Of a stretch of DNA of 41,254 nucleotides, positions 23,583 through 31,329 are shown piece after piece (positions within the stretch are counted from its first letter, which is position 1; every line of letters begins with the position of its first letter). This stretch comes from Candidatus Omnitrophota bacterium (GTDB lineage: Bacteria > Omnitrophota > Gorgyraeia > 2-02-FULL-51-18), in assembly GCA_016206805.1 (NCBI GenBank), contig JACQQX010000022.1, positions 1 to 41,254 of the forward strand, written 5' to 3'. Below the pieces are notes generated by a model that searched no databases, was not told where the DNA came from, and saw only the letters and a program-made list of their open reading frames with translations. The translations under genes were made by a program, and so were the position numbers.

Positions 23583-23597
23583 AAGTGCCTCCATATC

Positions 23598-23683
23598 GTC
23601 ATTGCGAGGAGGTCGCCTCGGCGGCCGACGAAGCAATCCCTGTTCAGAGATTGCTTCGGCCGCCGCGGCGGCCTCGCAATGAC
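23598..23683. repeat. Palindromic repeat, GTCATTGCGAGG...GAAGCAATC family (R1), full copy
   Basis: Ends GTCATTGCGAGG and CCTCGCAATGAC are inverted. Each arm carries a GC-rich internal palindrome, and GAAGCAATC/GATTGCTTC sits next to the loop. It fills the gap between the OmpA-LysM gene stop and the BI-1 gene start. Confidence 0.9.
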
Positions 23684-23690
23684 ATTTTAT

Positions 23691-24704
23691 TTATTCTATT
23701 GGAATCTTGATCTTCGTGCCCTTTTTCGGCCGGTCCGGATTGGGCAGTAAGTCCTTGTTGAACTCGTAAATCCTTTTCCACTGGCGGCCGTCGCCATACT
23801 CGCGCTTGGCGATACTCCAAAGCGTATCCCCCTGCTGGATCGTGACCTCGCGCGTATCGACTTTGATGTCGCCTTCAAAAAGCTGCCGCTCTTCGACAAC
23901 TTTCTTGTCCTCATAAAGACCCGCCTGAGAAGAAGGGATCATCACTTCTTCCACTTCAGCGATCATGAACTGGGCGTTGCGATCCTTCTGCATGCCCACA
24001 AGATCCGTGCGAGGCGCCATGGCGTCGAGCTTCCCGCGGCTTAAAATCCTGATCCGGTCTTCCGGCAAGCCCTGCTCGGTTAAAAAGTCTTTCACATTGG
24101 CCGCGCGTTTCTCACCCAGTTTCAGGTTGTGCTTCTCGGAGCCGCGGACATCGGCGTTGCCGGTGATGAGAATATCCGCTTCAGGGTGGCTGGTCATCGT
24201 CTCAAGCGCCTGCGTCAACGCTTCTTGAGCGTCATCGCGCAAAGCGGACTTGTCAAAATCAAAATAAACTTTCACGTTCTTGATCACTTTTTTGATCACC
24301 AGCGACGGCTTCATCTCGCCGGAGGAACTTTTGTAATCAAAAATGACTTTGCGCACATACACAAATCCTTGATTGCCCCAGGGCCGCGCCGATCCCGGGG
24401 TTTGCGGCCACCACCAGTAACCGCTGCGACCCTCGTCTTTCACCGGAGCGGGGCGCGCGTCCGTCGGCCACCAGGAAAACTTCTTGGCCATGCGGGCATC
24501 ATCATCTGTTTTGACTGGCGGGAAATTAATATCCACGCCTTGCGAAGAAGCCTCCGAACCGACAGCCCTCACTTCCGTCTTGGGAAATTGGCCGAGCGGT
24601 TCCGGCGACTCTTCCGAAGACAGGGGTCCCGCATCGGCAAAAGCGGCGGATGAAAAAACAAAAGCGGTTAAAAGAGCGGCGGGTAATATCAAAATTTGCT
24701 TCAT
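23691..24704 (-). CDS. OmpA-family envelope protein with C-terminal LysM
   Basis: 337 aa with a signal peptide (MKQILILPAALLTAFVFSSAAFA). A Trp/Pro-rich region follows (residues about 70-110). The OmpA-C peptidoglycan-binding domain spans about 145-250 (VYFDFDKSALRDDAQEAL, ILITGNADVRGSEKHNLKLGEKRAANVKDFL). A LysM domain closes the protein (TIQQGDTLWSIAKREYGDGRQWKRIYEFNKD). Two peptidoglycan-binding domains in one protein suggest a periplasmic tether, Pal-like in function. There is no lipobox cysteine, so it is soluble or attached by another route. Confidence 0.92.
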   Translation of the reverse strand: MKQILILPAALLTAFVFSSAAFADAGPLSSEESPEPLGQFPKTEVRAVGSEASSQGVDINFPPVKTDDDARMAKKFSWWPTDARPAPVKDEGRSGYWWWPQTPGSARPWGNQGFVYVRKVIFDYKSSSGEMKPSLVIKKVIKNVKVYFDFDKSALRDDAQEALTQALETMTSHPEADILITGNADVRGSEKHNLKLGEKRAANVKDFLTEQGLPEDRIRILSRGKLDAMAPRTDLVGMQKDRNAQFMIAEVEEVMIPSSQAGLYEDKKVVEERQLFEGDIKVDTREVTIQQGDTLWSIAKREYGDGRQWKRIYEFNKDLLPNPDRPKKGTKIKIPIE

Positions 24705-24763
24705 AAAGTCATCATCCTTGGTATTATTGGTGGAATTAAAACTCTCTGCGCTGCGGTAAAAAC

Positions 24764-24792
24764 AGGATACTAAAGCTGCCCCCAGCAGTCAA
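24764..24792 (-). promoter_or_regulatory. Sigma70-type promoter for the OmpA-LysM gene
   Basis: TTGACT (24787-24792), a 17-bp spacer and TATCCT (24764-24769) on the minus strand, about 55 bp upstream of the ATG at 24704. Confidence 0.75.
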
Positions 24793-24852
24793 TGTTAATT
24801 GGTTCCTCAAGGTACCGCCTCAAGGTACCGGGGGTGCCGGGTGCGCCTGGCG

Positions 24853-25806
24853 CTACAAGGAGTTCAGGACATCAATCAACTGCCGTATCCGACTGTAACT
24901 GGACCGGTTAAAGGCAAAGATGATGCGTCCAAGACTCGGGTCTTTCTGGTCATCCTCCTCAACGGACTCCAATCGACGAAATTCCCCGTGAGACAAGATG
25001 TCCGCGAACTCCCCATTTAAACGCTCAATCGTCGCGTCGGCGATAGGTTTGCGAAACCGCATCAGGTATTCATCCTTAAAAAACCGCGCGGAATGGTAGT
25101 TTTTGTAAAAATGGACCACCTCTTCGGCGGCCTCTTCCATGTCCTGATAATGCCGAACGAGCGACAGGTCCTGCGGGGAAATCAACCGCTCCTCCGTGAG
25201 ATTTTTTTTCCAAAGCTCCAGCGTCGATGTCCAAAATGTGCCTCCGGGATTATCCGCCATCACGATGGGCCGCGGCATGGCCTTGCCCGTCTGGACGAGC
25301 GTCAGCGACTCAAAACCTTCGTCAAACGTTCCAAAACCGCCCGGAAACAACACGGTGGCCTGGGACTCTTTTAAAAACATAAGCTTTCGGGTGAAAAAAT
25401 ACTTGAAGTGAATGAGTTTTTCGTTGCCCAGGATCACGGGACTGGCCGCCTGCTCAAAAGGCAGCAGGATATTCAATCCGAAGCTGTTTTTCGCGCCGGC
25501 GCCGTCCATCACCGCTTCCATGATGCCGCTGGCGCCGCCTGTGATCACCATCCAGCCTTTTTTAGAAAGCCTCTTGCCGAAGTCACGGGCGTATCGGAAG
25601 ATCTCGTGATGCTTGGGCGTGCGCGCCGAGCCAAAAACAGCGGCTTTGGGAATGCCACGATAGGGTTTAAAAACTTTTAACGCGTAACGAAGCTCTTTGA
25701 AAGCGGTGTTGAGCAGCCGCAGCTCCATGACATCGAGTTTTTCCTTGCGGAGCTTGTCGATGTTGAGCAGCATGTCCTCATAAATGGCGTCGAGAGAAGA
25801 GTCCAT
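24853..25806 (-). CDS. LOG-family (TIGR00730-like) Rossmann protein
   Basis: About 317 aa, the long form with helical extensions on both sides of the Rossmann core. Signature residues: AVFGSARTP, VITGGASGIMEAVMDGA, FTRKLMFL and PGGFGTFDEGFE, matching the LOG/lysine-decarboxylase-like family, whose best-known activity is nucleotide 5'-monophosphate phosphoribohydrolase (cytokinin activation or purine nucleotide salvage). The physiological substrate is unknown. The ATG at 25806 is preferred; the 12 residues upstream in the track (from a TTG) are read from the palindromic repeat at 25807-25887, so the repeat abuts the start codon. Confidence 0.88.
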   Translation of the reverse strand: MDSSLDAIYEDMLLNIDKLRKEKLDVMELRLLNTAFKELRYALKVFKPYRGIPKAAVFGSARTPKHHEIFRYARDFGKRLSKKGWMVITGGASGIMEAVMDGAGAKNSFGLNILLPFEQAASPVILGNEKLIHFKYFFTRKLMFLKESQATVLFPGGFGTFDEGFESLTLVQTGKAMPRPIVMADNPGGTFWTSTLELWKKNLTEERLISPQDLSLVRHYQDMEEAAEEVVHFYKNYHSARFFKDEYLMRFRKPIADATIERLNGEFADILSHGEFRRLESVEEDDQKDPSLGRIIFAFNRSSYSRIRQLIDVLNSL

Positions 25807-25887
25807 GTCATCCCGAGCGAGCGCAGCGAGTCGAGGGATCAAGTTGATTCCTCGACTCGTCGCCTGCGGTAACTCCCTCGGAATGAC
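25807..25887. repeat. Palindromic repeat, GATCCCTCG/GTCATCCCGAG family (R2), full copy
   Basis: Ends GTCATCCCGAG and CTCGGAATGAC are near-inverted, with TCGAGGGATC and GATTCCTCGA near the centre. It lies between the deoxyhypusine-synthase-like gene stop and the LOG gene start. One arm resembles the in-frame insert in mnmE (12675-12716). Confidence 0.85.
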
Positions 25888-25893
25888 AACTTT

Positions 25894-26922
25894 TCATTTC
25901 GCCAGAACGTAGGAGAAAATAAGCGGAGCGACAATGGAGGCGTCCGACTCGATCACAAAACGCGGGGTGTCGGAAGCGAGCTTGCCCCAGGTGATTTTTT
26001 CATTGGGCACCGCGCCGCTATAGGAACCGTAGGAAGTCGTGCTGTCGGAAATCTGGCAGAAATAACCCCAAAGCCGGCATTTTTCCTTCAAATCCTGCAG
26101 GATAAGCGGCACCACGCAAATCGGAAAATCTCCGGCGATCCCGCCGCCGATTTGAAAAAAACCAAGCGACTGCGTCGTCGTATTTTTTTTGTACCAGTCG
26201 ATGAGGGCGGCCATCTGCTCAACGCCGGACTTCACCACTTGAAAATTCGAAACGTCCTTGCGGATGACATTGGCGACAAAGATGTTGCCGAGTGTCGAGT
26301 CTTCCCAGCCCGGCGTGAAAATGGGGATATTTTTCTCACAAGCGGCCAAGACCCAGGAGTCTTTCGGATCGATTTCGTAAAACTTTTTGATGACGCCGCT
26401 CCGTAAAAGCTGGTACATGTACTCGTACGGAAAATAACGCTCACCCGCTTTGTCTGCTTTTTGCCAGAACTTTAAAACCTGCCGCTCGATGCGCCGCATC
26501 GCCTCCTCCTCGGGAATGCAGGTATCGGTGACGCGGTTCAAGCCCTTGTCGCGAAGCTCCTCCTCTTCGCGGTCGGAAAGGCTCCGATATCCCGGGACGC
26601 GCTTGTAGTGGTTGTGCGCGACGAGATTGAATATGTCTTCTTCGAGATTGGCGCCGGTGGTGCAAATGCCGTGAACTTTGCCTTCGCGTATCATGTCCGC
26701 CAGGGAAAGGCCAAGCTCACCGGTGCTCATGGCGCCGGCCATGGCGAAAAACATCTTGCCGCCGTCTTTTAGATGACGGGCATAGGCCTCCGCCGCGTCG
26801 ATGATGACGGCGGCGTTAAAATGACGATAATGGTGCCGGATAAATTCTTTGACCGCCGCGTAATTTTTTCCTGTCGCGGCGCTTGCAGCTTTCGGCTTGG
26901 ACGACTGCGTTTTGATTGGCAT
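25894..26922 (-). CDS. Deoxyhypusine-synthase-like protein
   Basis: 342 aa, full length for the family. Archaeal and eukaryotic members transfer an aminobutyl group from spermidine to a lysine of IF5A; bacteria lack that substrate, and bacterial homologues are associated with polyamine synthesis, including homospermidine-type products. NAD-binding and active-site segments are visible: FFAMAGAMSTGELG, ICTTGANLEEDIFN, FTPGWEDSTLGN, QIGGGIAGDFPICVVP and DSTTSYGSYSGAVPNEKITWGKL, where the WGK lysine corresponds to the catalytic lysine. The N-terminal 20 residues are low complexity. It is flanked by palindromic repeats on both sides; no other polyamine gene is in the window. Confidence 0.88.
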   Translation of the reverse strand: MPIKTQSSKPKAASAATGKNYAAVKEFIRHHYRHFNAAVIIDAAEAYARHLKDGGKMFFAMAGAMSTGELGLSLADMIREGKVHGICTTGANLEEDIFNLVAHNHYKRVPGYRSLSDREEEELRDKGLNRVTDTCIPEEEAMRRIERQVLKFWQKADKAGERYFPYEYMYQLLRSGVIKKFYEIDPKDSWVLAACEKNIPIFTPGWEDSTLGNIFVANVIRKDVSNFQVVKSGVEQMAALIDWYKKNTTTQSLGFFQIGGGIAGDFPICVVPLILQDLKEKCRLWGYFCQISDSTTSYGSYSGAVPNEKITWGKLASDTPRFVIESDASIVAPLIFSYVLAK

Positions 26923-26961
26923 TGGAATTATTTATAACACAGGGCTGTCATTCCCGCAACA

Positions 26962-27139
26962 GTCATTGCGAGTACCTCACGTCATTGCGAGCTCCTCTGG
27001 TCATTGCGAGGTCGCCGAAGGCGACCGAAGCAATCTATGTCGTCTCTAGCAGAGTTTGCTTCGGTCGCCTTCGGCGACCTCGCAACCGCTCCGCTCCTCG
27101 CAACCGCTCCGCTCCTCGCAATGACAGTTTCGCAATGAC
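26962..27139. repeat. R1 palindromic repeat with multiplied ends
   Basis: A full R1 copy (GTCATTGCGAGGTCGCC...GGCGACCTCGCAA) is extended at both ends by tandem partial copies: GTCATTGCGAG starts at 26962, 26981 and 27000 (19-bp steps), and CCTCGCAA starts at 27078, 27096 and 27114 (18-bp steps). It fills the gap between aconitase and the deoxyhypusine-synthase-like gene. Confidence 0.85.
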
Positions 27140-27142
27140 GGC

Positions 27143-29407
27143 TTACTGTCCCTTCATCAAATTGAGCGCGCAGCCGGCCCTGAACCATTCGACTTGCTCG
27201 GCCGTGAAAGAATGGATCACCTCGATATTTTCCGTCTTTCCGTTCGCGTGCTTCAATACCATCATGAGCGATTGACCCGGCGCAAGACCCGTCAGCCCCA
27301 GGATGGAGACCTTATCATTCTCCACAATTTTGTCGTAGTCCGCGGGATTGGCGAAACGCAGCGGCAAAAGCCCCTGTTTTTTCAAGTTCGTCTCATGGAT
27401 GCGCGCGAAACTTTTGGCGATGATGGCTTTGCAGCCGAGGTGCCGCGGCGACATGGCGGCATGCTCGCGGCTTGAGCCCTCGCCGTAATTCTCATCGCCA
27501 ATCACCACCCAACCCAGCCCTTCCCTTTTGTAGTCGCGGGCGGCGTCAGCGGCATGGGTTTCCTTGCCGCCTTCCAGCCAATGTTTCACGTTACCCGGTC
27601 GTGTCGTCCAGGCGTTATTGGCGCCCAACAGCATGTTGTCGGAAATTTTATCCAGATGCCCGCGAAACTTGAGCCACGGCCCTGCCGGCGAAATATGGTC
27701 GGTGGTGCATTTGCCTTTGGCCTTTAAAAGGATGTAGAGATCTTCGAAGTCTTTCGTGTCCCAGGGATTAAAGGGTTCGAGTTTTTGAATCCGGTCGCTG
27801 ACCGCATTGATCAAAACCTGGACTTTTTCGCGCTCAGCCGGATCCAAGGGCGCGATAAACCCGCTCTCTCCGGCGGCATAACCCTTCGCGGGAAGCTCGG
27901 GCGACGACGGGGGCGTCAACAGCACTTCCTTACCATCAGGCGTTTTCAGTTTGTCCGTCAGAGGATTAAAATCCAGCCGGCCGGCGATGGCAAAAGCCGT
28001 CACGATCTCGGGAGACGCGATAAAAGCCAGGGTTTCCGTATTGCCGTCATTGCGCGCCGGGAAATTCCGGTTAAATGAAGTGATGATGGAGTTTTTTTCG
28101 CCTTCTTTGATGTCATCGCGTTTCCATTGCCCGATGCAGGGGCCGCAGGCATTGGCCAAAACCGTGCCGCCCATTTTTTCCAGGGAGGCCATCTGCCCGT
28201 CACGGCGAATGGTGTTGTGAATCTGGTCCGAACCCGGCGTGATGAGAAAATAACATTTGGACTTAAGACCCGCCTTTTTGGCCTGATCCGCCACATGCGC
28301 GGCGCGGCCGATGTCTTCATAGGAAGAATTAGTGCAGCTTCCGATCAGCGCGGCGCGGATCTCAACGGGATAATTCTTCTCACGAACCTCACGGGCAAAC
28401 TGAGAAACAGGACGCGCCAAATCAGGGGTGTGAGGACCCACCACATACGGCTCGAGCGTTGAAAGATCTATCTCAATCACCTCGTCATAAAAGTTTTTAG
28501 GGTCTCTCTCGACTTCGGGATCAGCCCCTAGAAACTCCCGGTGCTGATCAGCCAGCTCGGCCACCTGGCTTCTTTTGGTCATCTTGAGATAATCCGCCAT
28601 GCGGTCATCATAAGGAAAAACAGAGGTGGTCGCGCCCAGCTCCGCGCCCATATTGGCAATCGTTCCTTTGCCCGTGCAGCTGATGGATCGCGTGCCCGGA
28701 CCAAAGTATTCGACGATTTTGTCCGTGCCGCCTTTAACCGTGAGAAGACCGCAAAGTTTTAAAATCACGTCCTTGGCAGACGCCCAACCGCTCAAACTTC
28801 CTTTGAGGTGAACGCCGATGAGTTTGGGACATTTCACTTCCCAAGAAAGACCCGACATCACATCCGCCGCGTCAGCACCCCCTACACCGATGGCCAGCAT
28901 CCCCAGACCTCCGCCATTGGGTGTATGGGAATCGGTCCCGATCATGAGCCCACCCGGAAAAGCGTAATTTTCCAAAATCACCTGGTGAATAATACCCGCG
29001 CCCGGCTGCCAAAAACCGATGCCATAACGCATCGAAGCCGTTCTTAAAAAATCATAAACCTCTTGATTGACTTGGAGGGCTTTTTTGGTGTCTTCCAAGG
29101 CGCCATGCCGCGCCTGGATCAGGTGATCGCAGTGAATCGTGGTGGGAACCGCCGCGGATTGGCGCTCGGCCAGCATGAACTGCAAAAGCGCCATCTGCGC
29201 GGTGGCGTCCTGCATGGCCACGCGATCGGGATAAAGCGAGAGATAGCTGACGCCGCGCGTAAACTCCTGATTTTTCAGGTCTGACGCGTGATACGCCAGG
29301 ATCTTCTCAGACAGCGTCAAAGGCCGCGCGAGTTTCCTGCGCATCACGCCATCCCGCGCTGAAAAAGTCGCGTAAAGATTCTTTATCTGCGTTTCATATT
29401 CGTTCAT
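27143..29407 (-). CDS. Aconitate hydratase, mitochondrial-type
   Basis: 754 aa. It isomerises citrate and isocitrate in the TCA cycle using a [4Fe-4S] cluster. Cluster cysteines are seen in [11 protein letters not shown] and [10 protein letters not shown]. Other hallmarks are [63 protein letters not shown] and the swivel-domain [15 protein letters not shown]. Length and motif spacing fit the mitochondrial (ACO2) branch rather than AcnA or AcnB. The ATG at 29407 has GGAGG 5 nt upstream, so the extra 7 residues in the track are not needed. Confidence 0.95.
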   Translation of the reverse strand: MNEYETQIKNLYATFSARDGVMRRKLARPLTLSEKILAYHASDLKNQEFTRGVSYLSLYPDRVAMQDATAQMALLQFMLAERQSAAVPTTIHCDHLIQARHGALEDTKKALQVNQEVYDFLRTASMRYGIGFWQPGAGIIHQVILENYAFPGGLMIGTDSHTPNGGGLGMLAIGVGGADAADVMSGLSWEVKCPKLIGVHLKGSLSGWASAKDVILKLCGLLTVKGGTDKIVEYFGPGTRSISCTGKGTIANMGAELGATTSVFPYDDRMADYLKMTKRSQVAELADQHREFLGADPEVERDPKNFYDEVIEIDLSTLEPYVVGPHTPDLARPVSQFAREVREKNYPVEIRAALIGSCTNSSYEDIGRAAHVADQAKKAGLKSKCYFLITPGSDQIHNTIRRDGQMASLEKMGGTVLANACGPCIGQWKRDDIKEGEKNSIITSFNRNFPARNDGNTETLAFIASPEIVTAFAIAGRLDFNPLTDKLKTPDGKEVLLTPPSSPELPAKGYAAGESGFIAPLDPAEREKVQVLINAVSDRIQKLEPFNPWDTKDFEDLYILLKAKGKCTTDHISPAGPWLKFRGHLDKISDNMLLGANNAWTTRPGNVKHWLEGGKETHAADAARDYKREGLGWVVIGDENYGEGSSREHAAMSPRHLGCKAIIAKSFARIHETNLKKQGLLPLRFANPADYDKIVENDKVSILGLTGLAPGQSLMMVLKHANGKTENIEVIHSFTAEQVEWFRAGCALNLMKGQ

Positions 29408-29423
29408 GCCGACCTCCAACGGG

Positions 29424-29528
29424 GTCATTGCGAGCGCAGCGCTGTGCCCGCCAGCGCTTTGTGGCGGGAAGCAATCTATGCGATCACAGAGATTGCTTCG
29501 TCGTCACTACGTTCCTCCTCGCAATGAC
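29424..29528. repeat. R1 palindromic repeat, full copy (left neighbour of GIY-YIG unit)
   Basis: Begins GTCATTGCGAGCGCAGC and ends CCTCCTCGCAATGAC; GAAGCAATCTATG and AGAGATTGCTTCG flank the loop. It is separated from the next repeat by the 12-bp spacer CATGCCTATCAG. Confidence 0.9.
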
Positions 29529-29540
29529 CATGCCTATCAG

Positions 29541-29909
29541 GTCATTGCGAGGTCGCCGAAGGCGACCGAAGCAATCTATGCCAACTGCAAATCTTTGTAT
29601 TCGGAATTAAATGACTCTATCAACTCTAGCTTTTTCCTGCGCGATCCCGCTTTAATTTGTTTCTCGCGCGAGATGGCGTTATAAGCATCATTGAACATCT
29701 CATAATAAACCAATTTTGTCACATTGTACTTGGATGTAAACCCTTCGACTAACTTATTTTTATGCTCATAAACCCTTTTGGGAAGATCGTTGGTCACGCC
29801 GGTATAAATAACCGTATCCCCAGGATTCATCATCATGTAAACATAATAATTTTTACCCATGGCTTGACAGAGATTGCTTCGTCGTCACTGCGTTCCTCCT
29901 CGCAATGAC
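29541..29909 (-). mobile_element. R1 palindromic repeat carrying a GIY-YIG gene in its loop
   Basis: The left arm GTCATTGCGAGG...GAAGCAATCT (29541-29577) and the right arm AGATTGCTTCG...CCTCGCAATGAC (to 29909) are the two halves of an R1 repeat, with a 285-bp nuclease ORF between them. The stop codon TAG is the first bases of one arm. The same 12-bp CATGCCTATCAG lies on both outer sides (29529-29540 and 29910-29921), like a target-site duplication, although a recombination origin is also possible because full R1 copies adjoin both sides. Confidence 0.75.
29576..29860 (-). CDS. GIY-YIG (URI) family nuclease inside a palindromic repeat
   Basis: 94 aa, a single GIY-YIG domain with no DNA-binding extension. 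The catalytic pattern is present: YYVYMM (GIY position), VIYTGVTNDLPKRVYEHKN (YIG position plus the conserved Arg), KLVYYE and ISREKQIKAGSRRKK with the conserved Glu. Family members cut one DNA strand; stand-alone ones are very common and of unknown role. The ATG is 8 nt past the end of one repeat arm and has no clear Shine-Dalgarno; the stop codon overlaps the other arm. The gene is thus wholly enclosed by the repeat and not linked to the neighbouring operons. A mobility function for the repeat is inference. Confidence 0.88.
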   Translation of the reverse strand: MGKNYYVYMMMNPGDTVIYTGVTNDLPKRVYEHKNKLVEGFTSKYNVTKLVYYEMFNDAYNAISREKQIKAGSRRKKLELIESFNSEYKDLQLA

Positions 29910-29921
29910 CATGCCTATCAG

Positions 29922-30012
29922 GTCATTGCGAGGTCGCCGCGGCGACCGAAGCAATCTCTGTAAGAATGATATGACAAAGATTGCTTCGGTCGCTTCGCTC
30001 TCTCGCAATGAC
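29922..30012. repeat. R1 palindromic repeat, full copy (right neighbour of GIY-YIG unit)
   Basis: GTCATTGCGAGGTCGCC...GAAGCAATCTCTG, a short AT-rich loop and AGATTGCTTCGG...CTCGCAATGAC. It ends 9 bp before the stop codon of the hypothetical gene at 30022. Confidence 0.9.
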
Positions 30013-30021
30013 GACTGAGCG

Positions 30022-30345
30022 CTAAACTTCCAATCCAAGATTATGGGTTTCTGCTTTCATATCCAAAAAAATTTTTAAAATGGCCTCGAGGGAATCTTTT
30101 TCGGGATCTTGATACTGTCCTCCGAGCGCCTCCCGCAGCCTTAAAAGCTCTCTTGTGAAATTAAAGTCCGCTCGCGCCGTCTCAACCGTCAGATCCAGGA
30201 GGTCCAGCGCCCGCTCGATGGACAGCCGCGTCAGGTCCGCGTCTTCCGCCGCCAGGTTTTTCGCGCGCGTCAGCTCCGACGCCACGTTGAGAAGCCTCGT
30301 CCCCAGCGGCATGGCGTTCCATCGTTCCAACGAAATCGTCGTCAT
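30022..30345 (-). CDS. Hypothetical helical protein paired with DUF5674
   Basis: 107 aa, not recognised. It is predicted mostly helical (LNVASELTRAKNLAAED, LTRLSIERALDLLDLTVETARAD, SLEAILKIFLDMKAE), soluble and acidic. The start ATG overlaps the DUF5674 stop (ATGA), so the two are translationally coupled. The small size and coupling resemble a toxin-antitoxin-type or HEPN-like partner, but no catalytic motif is visible. A palindromic repeat follows the stop codon directly. Confidence 0.7.
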   Translation of the reverse strand: MTTISLERWNAMPLGTRLLNVASELTRAKNLAAEDADLTRLSIERALDLLDLTVETARADFNFTRELLRLREALGGQYQDPEKDSLEAILKIFLDMKAETHNLGLEV

Positions 30346-30686
30346 AAGATTAGCTTATCCAGAACCGCCTTGACTCTACCGCGAGCTTTTTCGTCCTTGA
30401 GTTCCATTGAACGATTCCCCGCCGAAGGCCGGATATTGATCATCGACGTGTATTCGATGCGCGGTGCGGCCCCATCACTACCCGGATACACATTGCCTCC
30501 CCAGAGATTTTTTTGGGAAGAACCTTTCTGCAAAAGCACGGCCTCGGCGTCCGAATGCAGCTCCCCGCCCATGGCGAGGATCCCCTTTTCAACATCGGCG
30601 ACAAACTTCACCATATCCGAAAACGGTTTCCCCAAAAAACCTCTCAAGCCGTCCGGGGAAATTTTCTGAGTGATAATTTTAATCAT
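30342..30686 (-). CDS. DUF5674 family protein
   Basis: About 114 aa. The pattern DMVKFVADVEKGILAMGGELHSDAEAVLLQKGS, NLWGGNVYP and SMINIRPSAGNRSMELKD is the DUF5674 family, small proteins of unknown function common in uncultured bacteria. The ATG at 30686 (MIKIITQKIS) is preferred over the track's 30806, which would run through the toxin gene upstream. It lies 32 bp downstream of the RelE-like gene and overlaps the next gene by ATGA. Confidence 0.8.
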   Translation of the reverse strand: MIKIITQKISPDGLRGFLGKPFSDMVKFVADVEKGILAMGGELHSDAEAVLLQKGSSQKNLWGGNVYPGSDGAAPRIEYTSMINIRPSAGNRSMELKDEKARGRVKAVLDKLIL

Positions 30687-30718
30687 TATAATTTGATTAT
30701 AACAAAGATTTATCCAAA

Positions 30719-31000
30719 TCAGATTTGGAAATTTCTCAGGTAGTTTTGAACCTGCCGGTGGTCGCCGACCATTGCGAAACTGATCAGGCCTTTTTCCTTT
30801 ACCCAAACAATGCGTATCTTGTCGCTGACTCGGCCCTCGAAGCTGAGCCTGCCGATTTTTTTAATGCGCAAACCATACCGCGCCTGGCCGGTCTCCAGGT
30901 AATTTTTGATCTCTTTATCGGTTTGGATGATCTGTTTTTGAAGGGCGGTATCGGCGGCGTCAAAAGCCTTAAGATACGCCGGCCGATAAACGAATTTCAC
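30719..31000 (-). CDS. RelE/ParE-family toxin
   Basis: 93 aa. It follows the RelE/ParE plan: MKFVYRPAYLKAFDAADTALQKQI, a central YGLRIKKIGR...FEGRVSDKIRIVWVKEKGLISFAMVGDHRQVQNYL. RelE members cleave mRNA on the ribosome and ParE members inhibit gyrase; which applies is not decidable here. Start overlaps the antitoxin stop by ATGA. An AbrB-fold partner is common for RelE-like toxins. Confidence 0.85.
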   Translation of the reverse strand: MKFVYRPAYLKAFDAADTALQKQIIQTDKEIKNYLETGQARYGLRIKKIGRLSFEGRVSDKIRIVWVKEKGLISFAMVGDHRQVQNYLRNFQI

Positions 31001-31275
31001 TTTTTAAGTCGGTCTTGGAGGAACCTGTCGGCTTCTTGGCGGGATTTTAGGATTTTTTCCTGCGGTCCGATACGAAGCGCTTCTTTTTCAAAGCGATCGA
31101 TCGCCTCATCTGAAATCTTCTCTTCTATGACCACACGCACCGGCCGCAAAAGAATGGCGTGCCGGCGTTTGTCGTACTCAGCCTCAAAAGTATCGTCTTG
31201 CCGGCCAATGCCGGCTTTCTCGAGAATCGCCTTGGGAAGGGTCAACTGATTTTTACTGGTCCGCCTGACAAGCAT
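30997..31275 (-). CDS. AbrB/MazE-fold antitoxin
   Basis: 92 aa. The N-terminal swapped-hairpin DNA-binding domain is plain: MLVRRTSKNQLTLPKAILEKAGI, then FEAEYDKRRHAILLRPVR. The C-terminal half is charged and helical (ISDEAIDRFEKEALRIGPQEKIL) and probably wraps and neutralises the toxin. Shine-Dalgarno AAGGAGA is 7 nt from the ATG. It should repress its own operon through the inverted repeat around that site. Confidence 0.88.
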   Translation of the reverse strand: MLVRRTSKNQLTLPKAILEKAGIGRQDDTFEAEYDKRRHAILLRPVRVVIEEKISDEAIDRFEKEALRIGPQEKILKSRQEADRFLQDRLKK

Positions 31276-31276
31276 G

Positions 31277-31325
31277 GTAATGTCTCCTTACTTAAAGGAT
31301 ACATTACTAATGCCCATTTTGTCAA
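31277..31325 (-). promoter_or_regulatory. Promoter and operator of the toxin-antitoxin operon
   Basis: TTGACA (31320-31325), an 18-bp spacer and TATCCT (31296-31301) form a promoter directly after the giant gene's stop codon. Inverted GTAATGT/ACATTAC (31277-31283 and 31301-31307) overlaps the -10 box and encloses the Shine-Dalgarno, with an inner TCCTT/AAGGA pair. This is a natural site for autorepression by the AbrB-like protein. Confidence 0.75.
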
Positions 31326-31329
31326 GCTT

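Noticed and set aside
26982-27188. 68-aa ORF at the aconitase end
   Set aside because: It is a translation of the multiplied R1 repeat.
29541-29909. Group I or II intron around the GIY-YIG ORF
   Set aside because: No intron core, no interrupted host gene and no room for a ribozyme in 369 bp; the enclosing sequence is simply an R1 repeat.
29853-30038. 61-aa ORF upstream of the GIY-YIG gene
   Set aside because: It is read through two R1 repeats; the sequence is repeat translation only.
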